DNA from: Parapristionchus giblindavisi
Lineage: Eukaryota > Nematoda > Chromadorea > Rhabditida > Diplogasteridae
Length of the DNA: 64,000 bases
Assembly (NCBI GenBank): GCA_943737045.1
Contig: CALSFV010000280.1
Span: 124,001 to 188,000 of the forward strand
Reading direction: 5' to 3'
Shown here: positions 36,184 to 49,438 of the stretch, piece after piece
Numbering within the stretch: position 1 is the stretch's first letter
Layout of the letters: each line of letters opens with the position of its first letter
Translations under genes and position numbers: made by a program
Notes under the pieces: model-generated
Seen by the model: only the letters and a program-made list of their open reading frames with translations
What the model was told of the DNA's origin: nothing
Database searches by the model: none

Positions 36184-36934
36184 ATAAATTGGAAAAAGGG
36201 AATCTAAGAAACAGTTTTATAATTCATAAAACTGTTTCTTAGAAAGCGAATGAGCGAAGTTTTCGACACCTCGGCTCTGTTTGGCATTATAATGATCAAA
36301 GATCAGATCAGAATGTTGTTGAAAGATCAGAATGTTGTCGTTAGGATAAAATTATTATTATTATTATTATTATTATTATTTTAATTTAATAATTCAAGTT
36401 TTTTCTCCCATTGGTAGACAATCTCTTCATCTCTTTATTTCAGGCGCGAAAAAGTCAGTTACAAATGAAATCTAAATTTACAAGTAAGACCGGAAGAATC
36501 AATCAATAAACCAACCGAATAAATCAATAAGTGAACGGAATCAATCGATAACTGATTGTGAGGAATGATTAATAAGGCAATGTACAAATGGATATATGAA
36601 CATATTAGTTGATGGACGTTATTTTTACAAGATCATACAAGCGAATGAGTGAAATTTTGATCCCTCGACTCTGTTTGACAGAATAAGGATCAAAGATCAA
36701 AGATCAAATTTCATTTGCCAATTTCTGAAAAGAAAAGAAATTATTTTCAACAGTTTTATGATGCATTAAACCGTTTCTTACAAAGCGAATGAGCGATATT
36801 TTTTATCCCTCTGCTCTGGTTGACAGAATAAAGATCAAAGATCAAAGATCAAAATTCATTTGTCAATTTCTCAATCTATACGTTTACTCGTGGTTAGTAG
36901 CGAATAGTCCCCAAGCTCGCACTCTCTCTATCTC

Positions 36935-37053
36935 GCTTACGACCATACCTCGTTGAGAACACGGCATCCCGTCCGATCTGCCAAGTTAAGCAACGGTGGG
37001 CCCAGTTAGTACTTGGATCGGAGACGGCTTGGGAATCCTGGGTGTTGTAAGCA
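36935..37053 (+). rRNA. 5S ribosomal RNA, unit 25
   Basis: Matches the 647 copy; private GATCGGTCAA change downstream near 37283. Confidence 0.95.
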
Positions 37054-37551
37054 CTTTTGCATTTTTTTCAAAATATTTTTGACATTTTTTCCGATTTTCC
37101 AAGCCATATCCATATAACCTGTTGTTGTTTGTGCTACTTTTGAAGCGAAACTAAAAATATCTAGGGCATGATGGACAAATAACAGAGTTAGACACATTTT
37201 TTATAGCATTTTCTGAGATTTATAACTCAAATACAGTACTTTCATTTGGGTGTTTGTTGCTACAGTAATTAGTATCTTGATCGGTCAATACATGTACACA
37301 CCATCATAAGTTTATTGATTGTATCGGATTCTCGGAGTGATAAAAACGCAGAGATAAACTCGCGTGATTTCCATTCTTTTGTTGTAAATGAGGGACAAAT
37401 TGAAATTGAATATATAATCACTTCTTGTCACATCACTACAACACCTACAGATATAATTGACTGATTAGAGATGACGAAAGGAGCGGCAACCAAACCCGTC
37501 TGACATGCGCCGCACAAACCAAATAGGCCACATCTGTCAGTAGGCAACACT

Positions 37552-37671
37552 ATCTCTGGATCCTCTGCAATTATCCGAGAAAATCTTTCGCCTTTTACTA
37601 AAGATTTCCGTGCAGAGGATCAAACTATGAGTATTACTCATTTTTTGGAATCCCCTCGAAAGAGCGGGATA
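37552..37671 (+). ncRNA. U5 snRNA, unit 25
   Basis: Standard form. Confidence 0.93.
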
Positions 37672-38422
37672 ATAAATTGGAAAAAGGGAATCTAAGAAAC
37701 AGTTTTATAATTCATAAAACTGTTTCTTAGAAAGCGAATGAGCGAAGTTTTCGACACCTCGGCTCTGTTTGGCATTATAATGATCAAAGATCAGATCAGA
37801 ATGTTGTTGAAAGATCAGAATGTTGTCGTTAGGATAAAATTATTATTATTATTATTATTATTATTATTTTAATTTAATAATTCAAGTTTTTTCTCCCATT
37901 GGTAGACAATCTCTTCATCTCTTTATTTCAGGCGCGAAAAAGTCAGTTACAAATGAAATCTAAATTTACAAGTAAGACCGGAAGAATCAATCAATAAACC
38001 AACCGAATAAATCAATAAGTGAACGGAATCAATCGATAACTGATTGTGAGGAATGATTAATAAGGCAATGTACAAATGGATATATGAACATATTAGTTGA
38101 TGGACGTTATTTTTACAAGATCATACAAGCGAATGAGTGAAATTTTGATCCCTCGACTCTGTTTGACAGAATAAGGATCAAAGATCAAAGATCAAATTTC
38201 ATTTGCCAATTTCTGAAAAGAAAAGAAATTATTTTCAACAGTTTTATGATGCATTAAACCGTTTCTTACAAAGCGAATGAGCGATATTTTTTATCCCTCT
38301 GCTCTGGTTGACAGAATAAAGATCAAAGATCAAAGAACAAAATTCATTTGTCAATTTCTCAATCTATACGTTTACTCGTGGTTAGTAGCGAATAGTCCCC
38401 AAGCTCGCACTCTCTCTATCTC

Positions 38423-38541
38423 GCTTACGACCATACCTCGTTGAGAACACGGCATCCCGTCCGATCTGCCAAGTTAAGCAACGGTGGGCCCAGTTAGTAC
38501 TTGGATCGGAGACGGCTTGGGAATCCTGGGTGTTGTAAGCA
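38423..38541 (+). rRNA. 5S ribosomal RNA, unit 26
   Basis: Matches the 647 copy; carries the GAACAAA marker upstream that is shared with unit 21. Confidence 0.95.
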
Positions 38542-39038
38542 CTTTTGCATTTTTTTCAAAATATTTTTGACATTTTTTCCGATTTTCCAAGCCATATCCA
38601 TATAACCTGTTGTTGTTTGTGCTACTTTTGAAGCGAAACTAAAAATATCTAGGGCATGATGGACAAATAACAGAGTTAGACACATTTTTATTGCATTTTC
38701 TGAGATTTATAACTCAAATACAGTACTTTCATTTGGGTGTTTGTTGCTACAGTAATTAGTATCTTGATCTGTCAATACATGTACACACCATCATAAGTTT
38801 ATTGATTGTATCGGATTCTCGGAGTGATAAAAACGCAGAGATAAACTCGCGTGATTTCCATTCTTTTGTTGTAAATGAGGGACAAATTGAAATTGAATAT
38901 ATAATCACTTCTTGTCACATCACTACAACACCTACAGATATAATTGACTGATTAGAGATGACGAAAGGAGCGGCAACCAAACCCGTCTGACATGCGCCGC
39001 ACAAACCAAATAGGCCACATCTGTCAGTAGGCAACACT

Positions 39039-39158
39039 ATCTCTGGATCCTCTGCAATTATCCGAGAAAATCTTTCGCCTTTTACTAAAGATTTCCGTGC
39101 AGAGGATCAAACTATGAGTATTACTCATTTTTTGGAATCCCCTCGAAAGAGCGGGATA
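39039..39158 (+). ncRNA. U5 snRNA, unit 26
   Basis: Standard form. Confidence 0.93.
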
Positions 39159-39909
39159 ATAAATTGGAAAAAGGGAATCTAAGAAACAGTTTTATAATTC
39201 ATAAAACTGTTTCTTAGAAAGCGAATGAGCGAAGTTTTCGACACCTCGGCTCTGTTTGGCATTATAATGATCAAAGATCAGATCAGAATGTTGTTGAAAG
39301 ATCAGAATGTTGTCGTTAGGATAAAATTATTATTATTATTATTATTATTATTATTTTAATTTAATAATTCAAGTTTTTTCTCCCATTGGTAGACAATCTC
39401 TTCATCTCTTTATTTCAGGCGCGAAAAAGTCAGTTACAAATGAAATCTAAATTTACAAGTAAGACCGGAAGAATCAATCAATAAACCAACCGAATAAATC
39501 AATAAGTGAACGGAATCAATCGATAACTGATTGTGAGGAATGATTAATAAGGCAATGTACAAATGGATATATGAACATATTAGTTGATGGACGTTATTTT
39601 TACAAGATCATACAAGCGAATGAGTGAAATTTTGATCCCTCGACTCTGTTTGACAGAATAAGGATCAAAGATCAAAGATCAAATTTCATTTGCCAATTTC
39701 TGAAAAGAAAAGAAATTATTTTCAACAGTTTTATGATGCATTAAACCGTTTCTTACAAAGCGAATGAGCGATATTTTTTATCCCTCTGCTCTGGTTGACA
39801 GAATAAAGATCAAAGATCAAAGATCAAAATTCATTTGTCAATTTCTCAATCTATACGTTTACTCGTGGTTAGTAGCGAATAGTCCCCAAGCTCGCACTCT
39901 CTCTATCTC

Positions 39910-40028
39910 GCTTACGACCATACCTCGTTGAGAACACGGCATCCCGTCCGATCTGCCAAGTTAAGCAACGGTGGGCCCAGTTAGTACTTGGATCGGAGAC
40001 GGCTTGGGAATCCTGGGTGTTGTAAGCA
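39910..40028 (+). rRNA. 5S ribosomal RNA, unit 27
   Basis: Matches the 647 copy; 6-bp-shorter spacer, as in unit 22. Confidence 0.95.
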
Positions 40029-40519
40029 CTTTTGCATTTTTTTCAAAATATTTTTGACATTTTTTCCGATTTTCCAAGCCATATAACCTGTTGTTGTTTG
40101 TGCTACTTTTGAAGCGAAACTAAAAATATCTAGGGCATGATGGACAAATAACAGAGTTAGACACATTTTTATTGCATTTTCTGAGATTTATAACTCAAAT
40201 ACAGTACTTTCATTTGGGTGTTTGTTGCTACAGTAATTAGTATCTTGATCTGTCAATACATGTACACACCATCATAAGTTTATTGATTGTATCGGATTCT
40301 CGGAGTGATAAAAACGCAGAGATAAACTCGCGTGATTTCCATTCTTTTGTTGTAAATGAGGGACAAATTGAAATTGAATATATAATCACTTCTTGTCACA
40401 TCACTACAACACCTACAGATATAATTGACTGATTAGAGATGACGAAAGGAGCGGCAACCAAACCCGTCTGACATGCGCCGCACAAACCAAATAGGCCACA
40501 TCTGTCAGTAGGCAACACT

Positions 40520-40639
40520 ATCTCTGGATCCTCTGCAATTATCCGAGAAAATCTTTCGCCTTTTACTAAAGATTTCCGTGCAGAGGATCAAACTATGAGT
40601 ATTACTCATTTTTTTGAATCCCCTCGAAAGAGCGGGATA
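40520..40639 (+). ncRNA. U5 snRNA, unit 27 (G96T)
   Basis: Sm-site variant as in unit 16; last such copy in the window. Confidence 0.92.
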
Positions 40640-40806
40640 ATAAATTGGAAAAAGGGAATCTAAGAAACAGTTTTATAATTCATAAAACTGTTTCTTAGAA
40701 AGCGAATGAGCGAAGTTTTCGACACCTCGGCTCTGTTTGGCATTATAATGATCAAAGATCAGATCAGAATGTTGTTGAAAGATCAGAATGTTGTCGTTAG
40801 GATAAA

Positions 40807-40839
<33 letters not shown>

Positions 40840-41393
40840 TTAATTTAATAATTCAAGTTTTTTCTCCCATTGGTAGACAATCTCTTCATCTCTTTATTTC
40901 AGGCGCGAAAAAGTCAGTTACAAATGAAATCTAAATTTACAAGTAAGACCGGAAGAATCAATCAATAAACCAACCGAATAAATCAATAAGTGAACGGAAT
41001 CAATCGATAACTGATTGTGAGGAATGATTAATAAGGCAATGTACAAATGGATATATGAACATATTAGTTGATGGACGTTATTTTTACAAGATCATACAAG
41101 CGAATGAGTGAAATTTTGATCCCTCGACTCTGTTTGACAGAATAAGGATCAAAGATCAAAGATCAAATTTCATTTGCCAATTTCTGAAAAGAAAAGAAAT
41201 TATTTTCAACAGTTTTATGATGCATTAAACCGTTTCTTACAAAGCGAATGAGCGATATTTTTTATCCCTCTGCTCTGGTTGACAGAATAAAGATCAAAGA
41301 TCAAAGATCAAAATTCATTTGTCAATTTCTCAATCTATACGTTTACTCGTGGTTAGTAGCGAATAGTCCCCAAGCTCGCACTCTCTCTATCTC

Positions 41394-41512
41394 GCTTACG
41401 ACCATACCTCGTTGAGAACACGGCATCCCGTCCGATCTGCCAAGTTAAGCAACGGTGGGCCCAGTTAGTACTTGGATCGGAGACGGCTTGGGAATCCTGG
41501 GTGTTGTAAGCA
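41394..41512 (+). rRNA. 5S ribosomal RNA, unit 28
   Basis: Matches the 647 copy. The spacer combines the 6-bp-shorter form with the TTTTTTATAG run, a recombinant of two lineages. Confidence 0.95.
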
Positions 41513-42004
41513 CTTTTGCATTTTTTTCAAAATATTTTTGACATTTTTTCCGATTTTCCAAGCCATATAACCTGTTGTTGTTTGTGCTACTTTTGAAGCG
41601 AAACTAAAAATATCTAGGGCATGATGGACAAATAACAGAGTTAGACACATTTTTTATAGCATTTTCTGAGATTTATAACTCAAATACAGTACTTTCATTT
41701 GGGTGTTTGTTGCTACAGTAATTAGTATCTTGATCTGTCAATACATGTACACACCATCATAAGTTTATTGATTGTATCGGATTCTCGGAGTGATAAAAAC
41801 GCAGAGATAAACTCGCGTGATTTCCATTCTTTTGTTGTAAATGAGGGACAAATTGAAATTGAATATATAATCACTTCTTGTCACATCACTACAACACCTA
41901 CAGATATAATTGACTGATTAGAGATGACGAAAGGAGCGGCAACCAAACCCGTCTGACATGCGCCGCACAAACCAAATAGGCCACATCTGTCAGTAGGCAA
42001 CACT

Positions 42005-42124
42005 ATCTCTGGATCCTCTGCAATTATCCGAGAAAATCTTTCGCCTTTTACTAAAGATTTCCGTGCAGAGGATCAAACTATGAGTATTACTCATTTTTTG
42101 GAATCCCCTCGAAAGAGCGGGATA
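42005..42124 (+). ncRNA. U5 snRNA, unit 28
   Basis: Standard G96 form despite the short spacer, supporting a crossover between spacer and U5. The next spacer begins the ACAATCACTTC patch. Confidence 0.93.
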
Positions 42125-42875
42125 ATAAATTGGAAAAAGGGAATCTAAGAAACAGTTTTATAATTCATAAAACTGTTTCTTAGAAAGCGAATGAGCGAAG
42201 TTTTCGACACCTCGGCTCTGTTTGGCATTATAATGATCAAAGATCAGATCAGAATGTTGTTGAAAGATCAGAATGTTGTCGTTAGGATAAAATTATTATT
42301 ATTATTATTATTATTATTATTTTAATTTAATAATTCAAGTTTTTTCTCCCATTGGTAGACAATCACTTCATCTCTTTATTTCAGGCGCGAAAAAGTCAGT
42401 TACAAATGAAATCTAAATTTACAAGTAAGACCGGAAGAATCAATCAATAAACCAACCGAATAAATCAATAAGTGAACGGAATCAATCGATAACTGATTGT
42501 GAGGAATGATTAATAAGGCAATGTACAAATGGATATATGAACATATTAGTTGATGGACGTTATTTTTACAAGATCATACAAGCGAATGAGTGAAATTTTG
42601 ATCCCTCGACTCTGTTTGACAGAATAAGGATCAAAGATCAAAGATCAAATTTCATTTGCCAATTTCTGAAAAGAAAAGAAATTATTTTCAACAGTTTTAT
42701 GATGCATTAAACCGTTTCTTACAAAGCGAATGAGCGATATTTTTTATCCCTCTGCTCTGGTTGACAGAATAAAGATCAAAGATCAAAGATCAAAATTCAT
42801 TTGTCAATTTCTCAATCTATACGTTTACTCGTGGTTAGTAGCGAATAGTCCCCAAGCTCGCACTCTCTCTATCTC

Positions 42876-42994
42876 GCTTACGACCATACCTCGTTGAGAA
42901 CACGGCATCCCGTCCGATCTGCCAAGTTAAGCAACGGTGGGCCCAGTTAGTACTTGGATCGGAGACGGCTTGGGAATCCTGGGTGTTGTAAGCA
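42876..42994 (+). rRNA. 5S ribosomal RNA, unit 29
   Basis: Matches the 647 copy; upstream spacer has CAATCACTTC (T-to-A, 42365). Confidence 0.95.
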
Positions 42995-43492
42995 CTTTTG
43001 CATTTTTTTCAAAATATTTTTGACATTTTTTCCGATTTTCCAAGCCATATCCATATAACCTGTTGTTGTTTGTGCTACTTTTGAAGCGAAACTAAAAATA
43101 TCTAGGGCATGATGGACAAATAACAGAGTTAGACACATTTTTTATAGCATTTTCTGAGATTTATAACTCAAATACAGTACTTTCATTTGGGTGTTTGTTG
43201 CTACAGTAATTAGTATCTTGATCTGTCAATACATGTACACACCATCATAAGTTTATTGATTGTATCGGATTCTCGGAGTGATAAAAACGCAGAGATAAAC
43301 TCGCGTGATTTCCATTCTTTTGTTGTAAATGAGGGACAAATTGAAATTGAATATATAATCACTTCTTGTCACATCACTACAACACCTACAGATATAATTG
43401 ACTGATTAGAGATGACGAAAGGAGCGGCAACCAAACCCGTCTGACATGCGCCGCACAAACCAAATAGGCCACATCTGTCAGTAGGCAACACT

Positions 43493-43612
43493 ATCTCTGG
43501 ATCCTCTGCAATTATCCGAGAAAATCTTTCGCCTTTTACTAAAGATTTCCGTGCAGAGGATCAAACTATGAGTATTACTCATTTTTTGGAATCCCCTCGA
43601 AAGAGCGGGATA
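43493..43612 (+). ncRNA. U5 snRNA, unit 29
   Basis: Standard form. Confidence 0.93.
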
Positions 43613-44363
43613 ATAAATTGGAAAAAGGGAATCTAAGAAACAGTTTTATAATTCATAAAACTGTTTCTTAGAAAGCGAATGAGCGAAGTTTTCGACACCT
43701 CGGCTCTGTTTGGCATTATAATGATCAAAGATCAGATCAGAATGTTGTTGAAAGATCAGAATGTTGTCGTTAGGATAAAATTATTATTATTATTATTATT
43801 ATTATTATTTTAATTTAATAATTCAAGTTTTTTCTCCCATTGGTAGACAATCACTTCATCTCTTTATTTCAGGCGCGAAAAAGTCAGTTACAAATGAAAT
43901 CTAAATTTACAAGTAAGACCGGAAGAATCAATCAATAAACCAACCGAATAAATCAATAAGTGAACGGAATCAATCGATAACTGATTGTGAGGAATGATTA
44001 ATAAGGCAATGTACAAATGGATATATGAACATATTAGTTGATGGACGTTATTTTTACAAGATCATACAAGCGAATGAGTGAAATTTTGATCCCTCGACTC
44101 TGTTTGACAGAATAAGGATCAAAGATCAAAGATCAAATTTCATTTGCCAATTTCTGAAAAGAAAAGAAATTATTTTCAACAGTTTTATGATGCATTAAAC
44201 CGTTTCTTACAAAGCGAATGAGCGATATTTTTTATCCCTCTGCTCTGGTTGACAGAATAAAGATCAAAGATCAAAGATCAAAATTCATTTGTCAATTTCT
44301 CAATCTATACGTTTACTCGTGGTTAGTAGCGAATAGTCCCCAAGCTCGCACTCTCTCTATCTC

Positions 44364-44482
44364 GCTTACGACCATACCTCGTTGAGAACACGGCATCCCG
44401 TCCGATCTGCCAAGTTAAGCAACGGTGGGCCCAGTTAGTACTTGGATCGGAGACGGCTTGGGAATCCTGGGTGTTGTAAGCA
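44364..44482 (+). rRNA. 5S ribosomal RNA, unit 30
   Basis: Matches the 647 copy; CAATCACTTC upstream; private TTTTCCGAGA downstream near 44641. Confidence 0.95.
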
Positions 44483-44979
44483 CTTTTGCATTTTTTTCAA
44501 AATATTTTTGACATTTTTTCCGATTTTCCAAGCCATATCCATATAACCTGTTGTTGTTTGTGCTACTTTTGAAGCGAAACTAAAAATATCTAGGGCATGA
44601 TGGACAAATAACAGAGTTAGACACATTTTTATTGCATTTTCCGAGATTTATAACTCAAATACAGTACTTTCATTTGGGTGTTTGTTGCTACAGTAATTAG
44701 TATCTTGATCTGTCAATACATGTACACACCATCATAAGTTTATTGATTGTATCGGATTCTCGGAGTGATAAAAACGCAGAGATAAACTCGCGTGATTTCC
44801 ATTCTTTTGTTGTAAATGAGGGACAAATTGAAATTGAATATATAATCACTTCTTGTCACATCACTACAACACCTACAGATATAATTGACTGATTAGAGAT
44901 GACGAAAGGAGCGGCAACCAAACCCGTCTGACATGCGCCGCACAAACCAAATAGGCCACATCTGTCAGTAGGCAACACT

Positions 44980-45099
44980 ATCTCTGGATCCTCTGCAATT
45001 ATCCGAGAAAATCTTTCGCCTTTTACTAAAGATTTCCGTGCAGAGGATCAAACTATGAGTATTACTCATTTTTTGGAATCCCCTCGAAAGAGCGGGATA
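44980..45099 (+). ncRNA. U5 snRNA, unit 30
   Basis: Standard form. Confidence 0.93.
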
Positions 45100-45850
45100 A
45101 TAAATTGGAAAAAGGGAATCTAAGAAACAGTTTTATAATTCATAAAACTGTTTCTTAGAAAGCGAATGAGCGAAGTTTTCGACACCTCGGCTCTGTTTGG
45201 CATTATAATGATCAAAGATCAGATCAGAATGTTGTTGAAAGATCAGAATGTTGTCGTTAGGATAAAATTATTATTATTATTATTATTATTATTATTTTAA
45301 TTTAATAATTCAAGTTTTTTCTCCCATTGGTAGACAATCACTTCATCTCTTTATTTCAGGCGCGAAAAAGTCAGTTACAAATGAAATCTAAATTTACAAG
45401 TAAGACCGGAAGAATCAATCAATAAACCAACCGAATAAATCAATAAGTGAACGGAATCAATCGATAACTGATTGTGAGGAATGATTAATAAGGCAATGTA
45501 CAAATGGATATATGAACATATTAGTTGATGGACGTTATTTTTACAAGATCATACAAGCGAATGAGTGAAATTTTGATCCCTCGACTCTGTTTGACAGAAT
45601 AAGGATCAAAGATCAAAGATCAAATTTCATTTGCCAATTTCTGAAAAGAAAAGAAATTATTTTCAACAGTTTTATGATGCATTAAACCGTTTCTTACAAA
45701 GCGAATGAGCGATATTTTTTATCCCTCTGCTCTGGTTGACAGAATAAAGATCAAAGATCAAAGATCAAAATTCATTTGTCAATTTCTCAATCTATACGTT
45801 TACTCGTGGTTAGTAGCGAATAGTCCCCAAGCTCGCACTCTCTCTATCTC

Positions 45851-45969
45851 GCTTACGACCATACCTCGTTGAGAACACGGCATCCCGTCCGATCTGCCAA
45901 GTTAAGCAACGGTGGGCCCAGTTAGTACTTGGATCGGAGACGGCTTGGGAATCCTGGGTGTTGTAAGCA
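45851..45969 (+). rRNA. 5S ribosomal RNA, unit 31
   Basis: Matches the 647 copy; CAATCACTTC upstream. Confidence 0.95.
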
Positions 45970-46466
45970 CTTTTGCATTTTTTTCAAAATATTTTTGACA
46001 TTTTTTCCGATTTTCCAAGCCATATCCATATAACCTGTTGTTGTTTGTGCTACTTTTGAAGCGAAACTAAAAATATCTAGGGCATGATGGACAAATAACA
46101 GAGTTAGACACATTTTTATTGCATTTTCTGAGATTTATAACTCAAATACAGTACTTTCATTTGGGTGTTTGTTGCTACAGTAATTAGTATCTTGATCTGT
46201 CAATACATGTACACACCATCATAAGTTTATTGATTGTATCGGATTCTCGGAGTGATAAAAACGCAGAGATAAACTCGCGTGATTTCCATTCTTTTGTTGT
46301 AAATGAGGGACAAATTGAAATTGAATATATAATCACTTCTTGTCACATCACTACAACACCTACAGATATAATTGACTGATTAGAGATGACGAAAGGAGCG
46401 GCAACCAAACCCGTCTGACATGCGCCGCACAAACCAAATAGGCCACATCTGTCAGTAGGCAACACT

Positions 46467-46586
46467 ATCTCTGGATCCTCTGCAATTATCCGAGAAAATC
46501 TTTCGCCTTTTACTAAAGATTTCCGTGCAGAGGATCAAACTATGAGTATTACTCATTTTTTGGAATCCCCTCGAAAGAGCGGGATA
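46467..46586 (+). ncRNA. U5 snRNA, unit 31
   Basis: Standard form. Confidence 0.93.
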
Positions 46587-47337
46587 ATAAATTGGAAAAA
46601 GGGAATCTAAGAAACAGTTTTATAATTCATAAAACTGTTTCTTAGAAAGCGAATGAGCGAAGTTTTCGACACCTCGGCTCTGTTTGGCATTATAATGATC
46701 AAAGATCAGATCAGAATGTTGTTGAAAGATCAGAATGTTGTCGTTAGGATAAAATTATTATTATTATTATTATTATTATTATTTTAATTTAATAATTCAA
46801 GTTTTTTCTCCCATTGGTAGACAATCACTTCATCTCTTTATTTCAGGCGCGAAAAAGTCAGTTACAAATGAAATCTAAATTTACAAGTAAGACCGGAAGA
46901 ATCAATCAATAAACCAACCGAATAAATCAATAAGTGAACGGAATCAATCGATAACTGATTGTGAGGAATGATTAATAAGGCAATGTACAAATGGATATAT
47001 GAACATATTAGTTGATGGACGTTATTTTTACAAGATCATACAAGCGAATGAGTGAAATTTTGATCCCTCGACTCTGTTTGACAGAATAAGGATCAAAGAT
47101 CAAAGATCAAATTTCATTTGCCAATTTCTGAAAAGAAAAGAAATTATTTTCAACAGTTTTATGATGCATTAAACCGTTTCTTACAAAGCGAATGAGCGAT
47201 ATTTTTTATCCCTCTGCTCTGGTTGACAGAATAAAGATCAAAGATCAAAGATCAAAATTCATTTGTCAATTTCTCAATCTATACGTTTACTCGTGGTTAG
47301 TAGCGAATAGTCCCCAAGCTCGCACTCTCTCTATCTC

Positions 47338-47456
47338 GCTTACGACCATACCTCGTTGAGAACACGGCATCCCGTCCGATCTGCCAAGTTAAGCAACGGT
47401 GGGCCCAGTTAGTACTTGGATCGGAGACGGCTTGGGAATCCTGGGTGTTGTAAGCA
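47338..47456 (+). rRNA. 5S ribosomal RNA, unit 32
   Basis: Matches the 647 copy; CAATCACTTC upstream. Confidence 0.95.
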
Positions 47457-47953
47457 CTTTTGCATTTTTTTCAAAATATTTTTGACATTTTTTCCGATTT
47501 TCCAAGCCATATCCATATAACCTGTTGTTGTTTGTGCTACTTTTGAAGCGAAACTAAAAATATCTAGGGCATGATGGACAAATAACAGAGTTAGACACAT
47601 TTTTATTGCATTTTCTGAGATTTATAACTCAAATACAGTACTTTCATTTGGGTGTTTGTTGCTACAGTAATTAGTATCTTGATCTGTCAATACATGTACA
47701 CACCATCATAAGTTTATTGATTGTATCGGATTCTCGGAGTGATAAAAACGCAGAGATAAACTCGCGTGATTTCCATTCTTTTGTTGTAAATGAGGGACAA
47801 ATTGAAATTGAATATATAATCACTTCTTGTCACATCACTACAACACCTACAGATATAATTGACTGATTAGAGATGACGAAAGGAGCGGCAACCAAACCCG
47901 TCTGACATGCGCCGCACAAACCAAATAGGCCACATCTGTCAGTAGGCAACACT

Positions 47954-48073
47954 ATCTCTGGATCCTCTGCAATTATCCGAGAAAATCTTTCGCCTTTTAC
48001 TAAAGATTTCCGTGCAGAGGATCAAACTATGAGTATTACTCATTTTTTGGAATCCCCTCGAAAGAGCGGGATA
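47954..48073 (+). ncRNA. U5 snRNA, unit 32
   Basis: Standard form; followed by AAGGAAATCT and the longest (ATT) tract in the window. Confidence 0.93.
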
Positions 48074-48240
48074 ATAAATTGGAAAAAGGAAATCTAAGAA
48101 ACAGTTTTATAATTCATAAAACTGTTTCTTAGAAAGCGAATGAGCGAAGTTTTCGACACCTCGGCTCTGTTTGGCATTATAATGATCAAAGATCAGATCA
48201 GAATGTTGTTGAAAGATCAGAATGTTGTCGTTAGGATAAA

Positions 48241-48288
<48 letters not shown>
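48241..48288. repeat. (ATT)16 microsatellite, longest in the window
   Basis: Sixteen uninterrupted ATT units in the spacer before unit 33, against about ten in neighbouring spacers. It lies in the same spacer as the 7-bp insertion at 48794-48800. Confidence 0.9.
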
Positions 48289-48849
48289 TTAATTTAATAA
48301 TTCAAGTTTTTTCTCCCATTGGTAGACAATCTCTTCATCTCTTTATTTCAGGCGCGAAAAAGTCAGTTACAAATGAAATCTAAATTTACAAGTAAGACCG
48401 GAAGAATCAATCAATAAACCAACCGAATAAATCAATAAGTGAACGGAATCAATCGATAACTGATTGTGAGGAATGATTAATAAGGCAATGTACAAATGGA
48501 TATATGAACATATTAGTTGATGGACGTTATTTTTACAAGATCATACAAGCGAATGAGTGAAATTTTGATCCCTCGACTCTGTTTGACAGAATAAGGATCA
48601 AAGATCAAAGATCAAATTTCATTTGCCAATTTCTGAAAAGAAAAGAAATTATTTTCAACAGTTTTATGATGCATTAAACCGTTTCTTACAAAGCGAATGA
48701 GCGATATTTTTTATCCCTCTGCTCTGGTTGACAGAATAAAGATCAAAGATCAAAGATCAAAATTCATTTGTCAATTTCTCAATCTATACGTTTGGTTAGT
48801 ACTCGTGGTTAGTAGCGAATAGTCCCCAAGCTCGCACTCTCTCTATCTC

Positions 48850-48968
48850 GCTTACGACCATACCTCGTTGAGAACACGGCATCCCGTCCGATCTGCCAAG
48901 TTAAGCAACGGTGGGCCCAGTTAGTACTTGGATCGGAGACGGCTTGGGAATCCTGGGTGTTGTAAGCA
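48850..48968 (+). rRNA. 5S ribosomal RNA, unit 33
   Basis: Matches the 647 copy. A 7-bp insertion GGTTAGT (48794-48800) lies 50 bp upstream, duplicating nearby sequence and shared only with unit 40. It pushes sub-repeat R3 slightly away but leaves the proximal 49 bp intact. Confidence 0.95.
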
Positions 48969-49120
48969 CTTTTGCATTTTTTTCAAAATATTTTTGACAT
49001 TTTTTCCGATTTTCCAAGCCATATCCATATAACCTGTTGTTGTTTGTGCTACTTTTGAAGCGAAACTAAAAATATCTAGGGCATGATGGACAAATAACAG
49101 AGTTAGACACATTTTTTATA

Positions 49121-49438
49121 CTCCGCAATTTTAGGGGTGCCAATAATTTGGTCGAAGTGGGGCCAATAATTTGGTGGATAGTAAAAGTTGACTCTAAAAT
49201 TTGGCTACCAGACAAGCCCCACTTTTAAAGTTGAGTCAATAATTTGGTGGCTGAGCCAATAATTTGGTTCAAAGTGGGGCTAAAATTTTAGACTAAAATA
49301 ACAGCCCCACTTCGAACCAAATTATTGGCTCAACCACCAAATTAGTGACCCAACTTAAAAGTGGGGCTTGTCTGGTAGCCAAATTTTAGGCACCCAAAAA
49401 TGTTCGACCAAATTATTGGCCCACGTAAAATTGCGGAG
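49121..49438. mobile_element. 318-bp fold-back MITE with TA target duplication, unit 33
   Basis: Inserted in the 5S-to-U5 spacer with TA duplicated (49119-49120 and 49439-49440). Terminal inverted repeat CTCCGCAATTTTA (13 bp perfect, imperfect beyond). Inside are nested inverted arms, for example GGCTACCAGACAAGCCCCAC pairing with its complement near 49353-49380, and many copies of CCAATAATTTGG in both orientations, so most of the element can fold on itself. No coding capacity. The TA duplication suggests mobilisation by a Tc1/mariner-type transposase; this is an inference. Confidence 0.85.
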
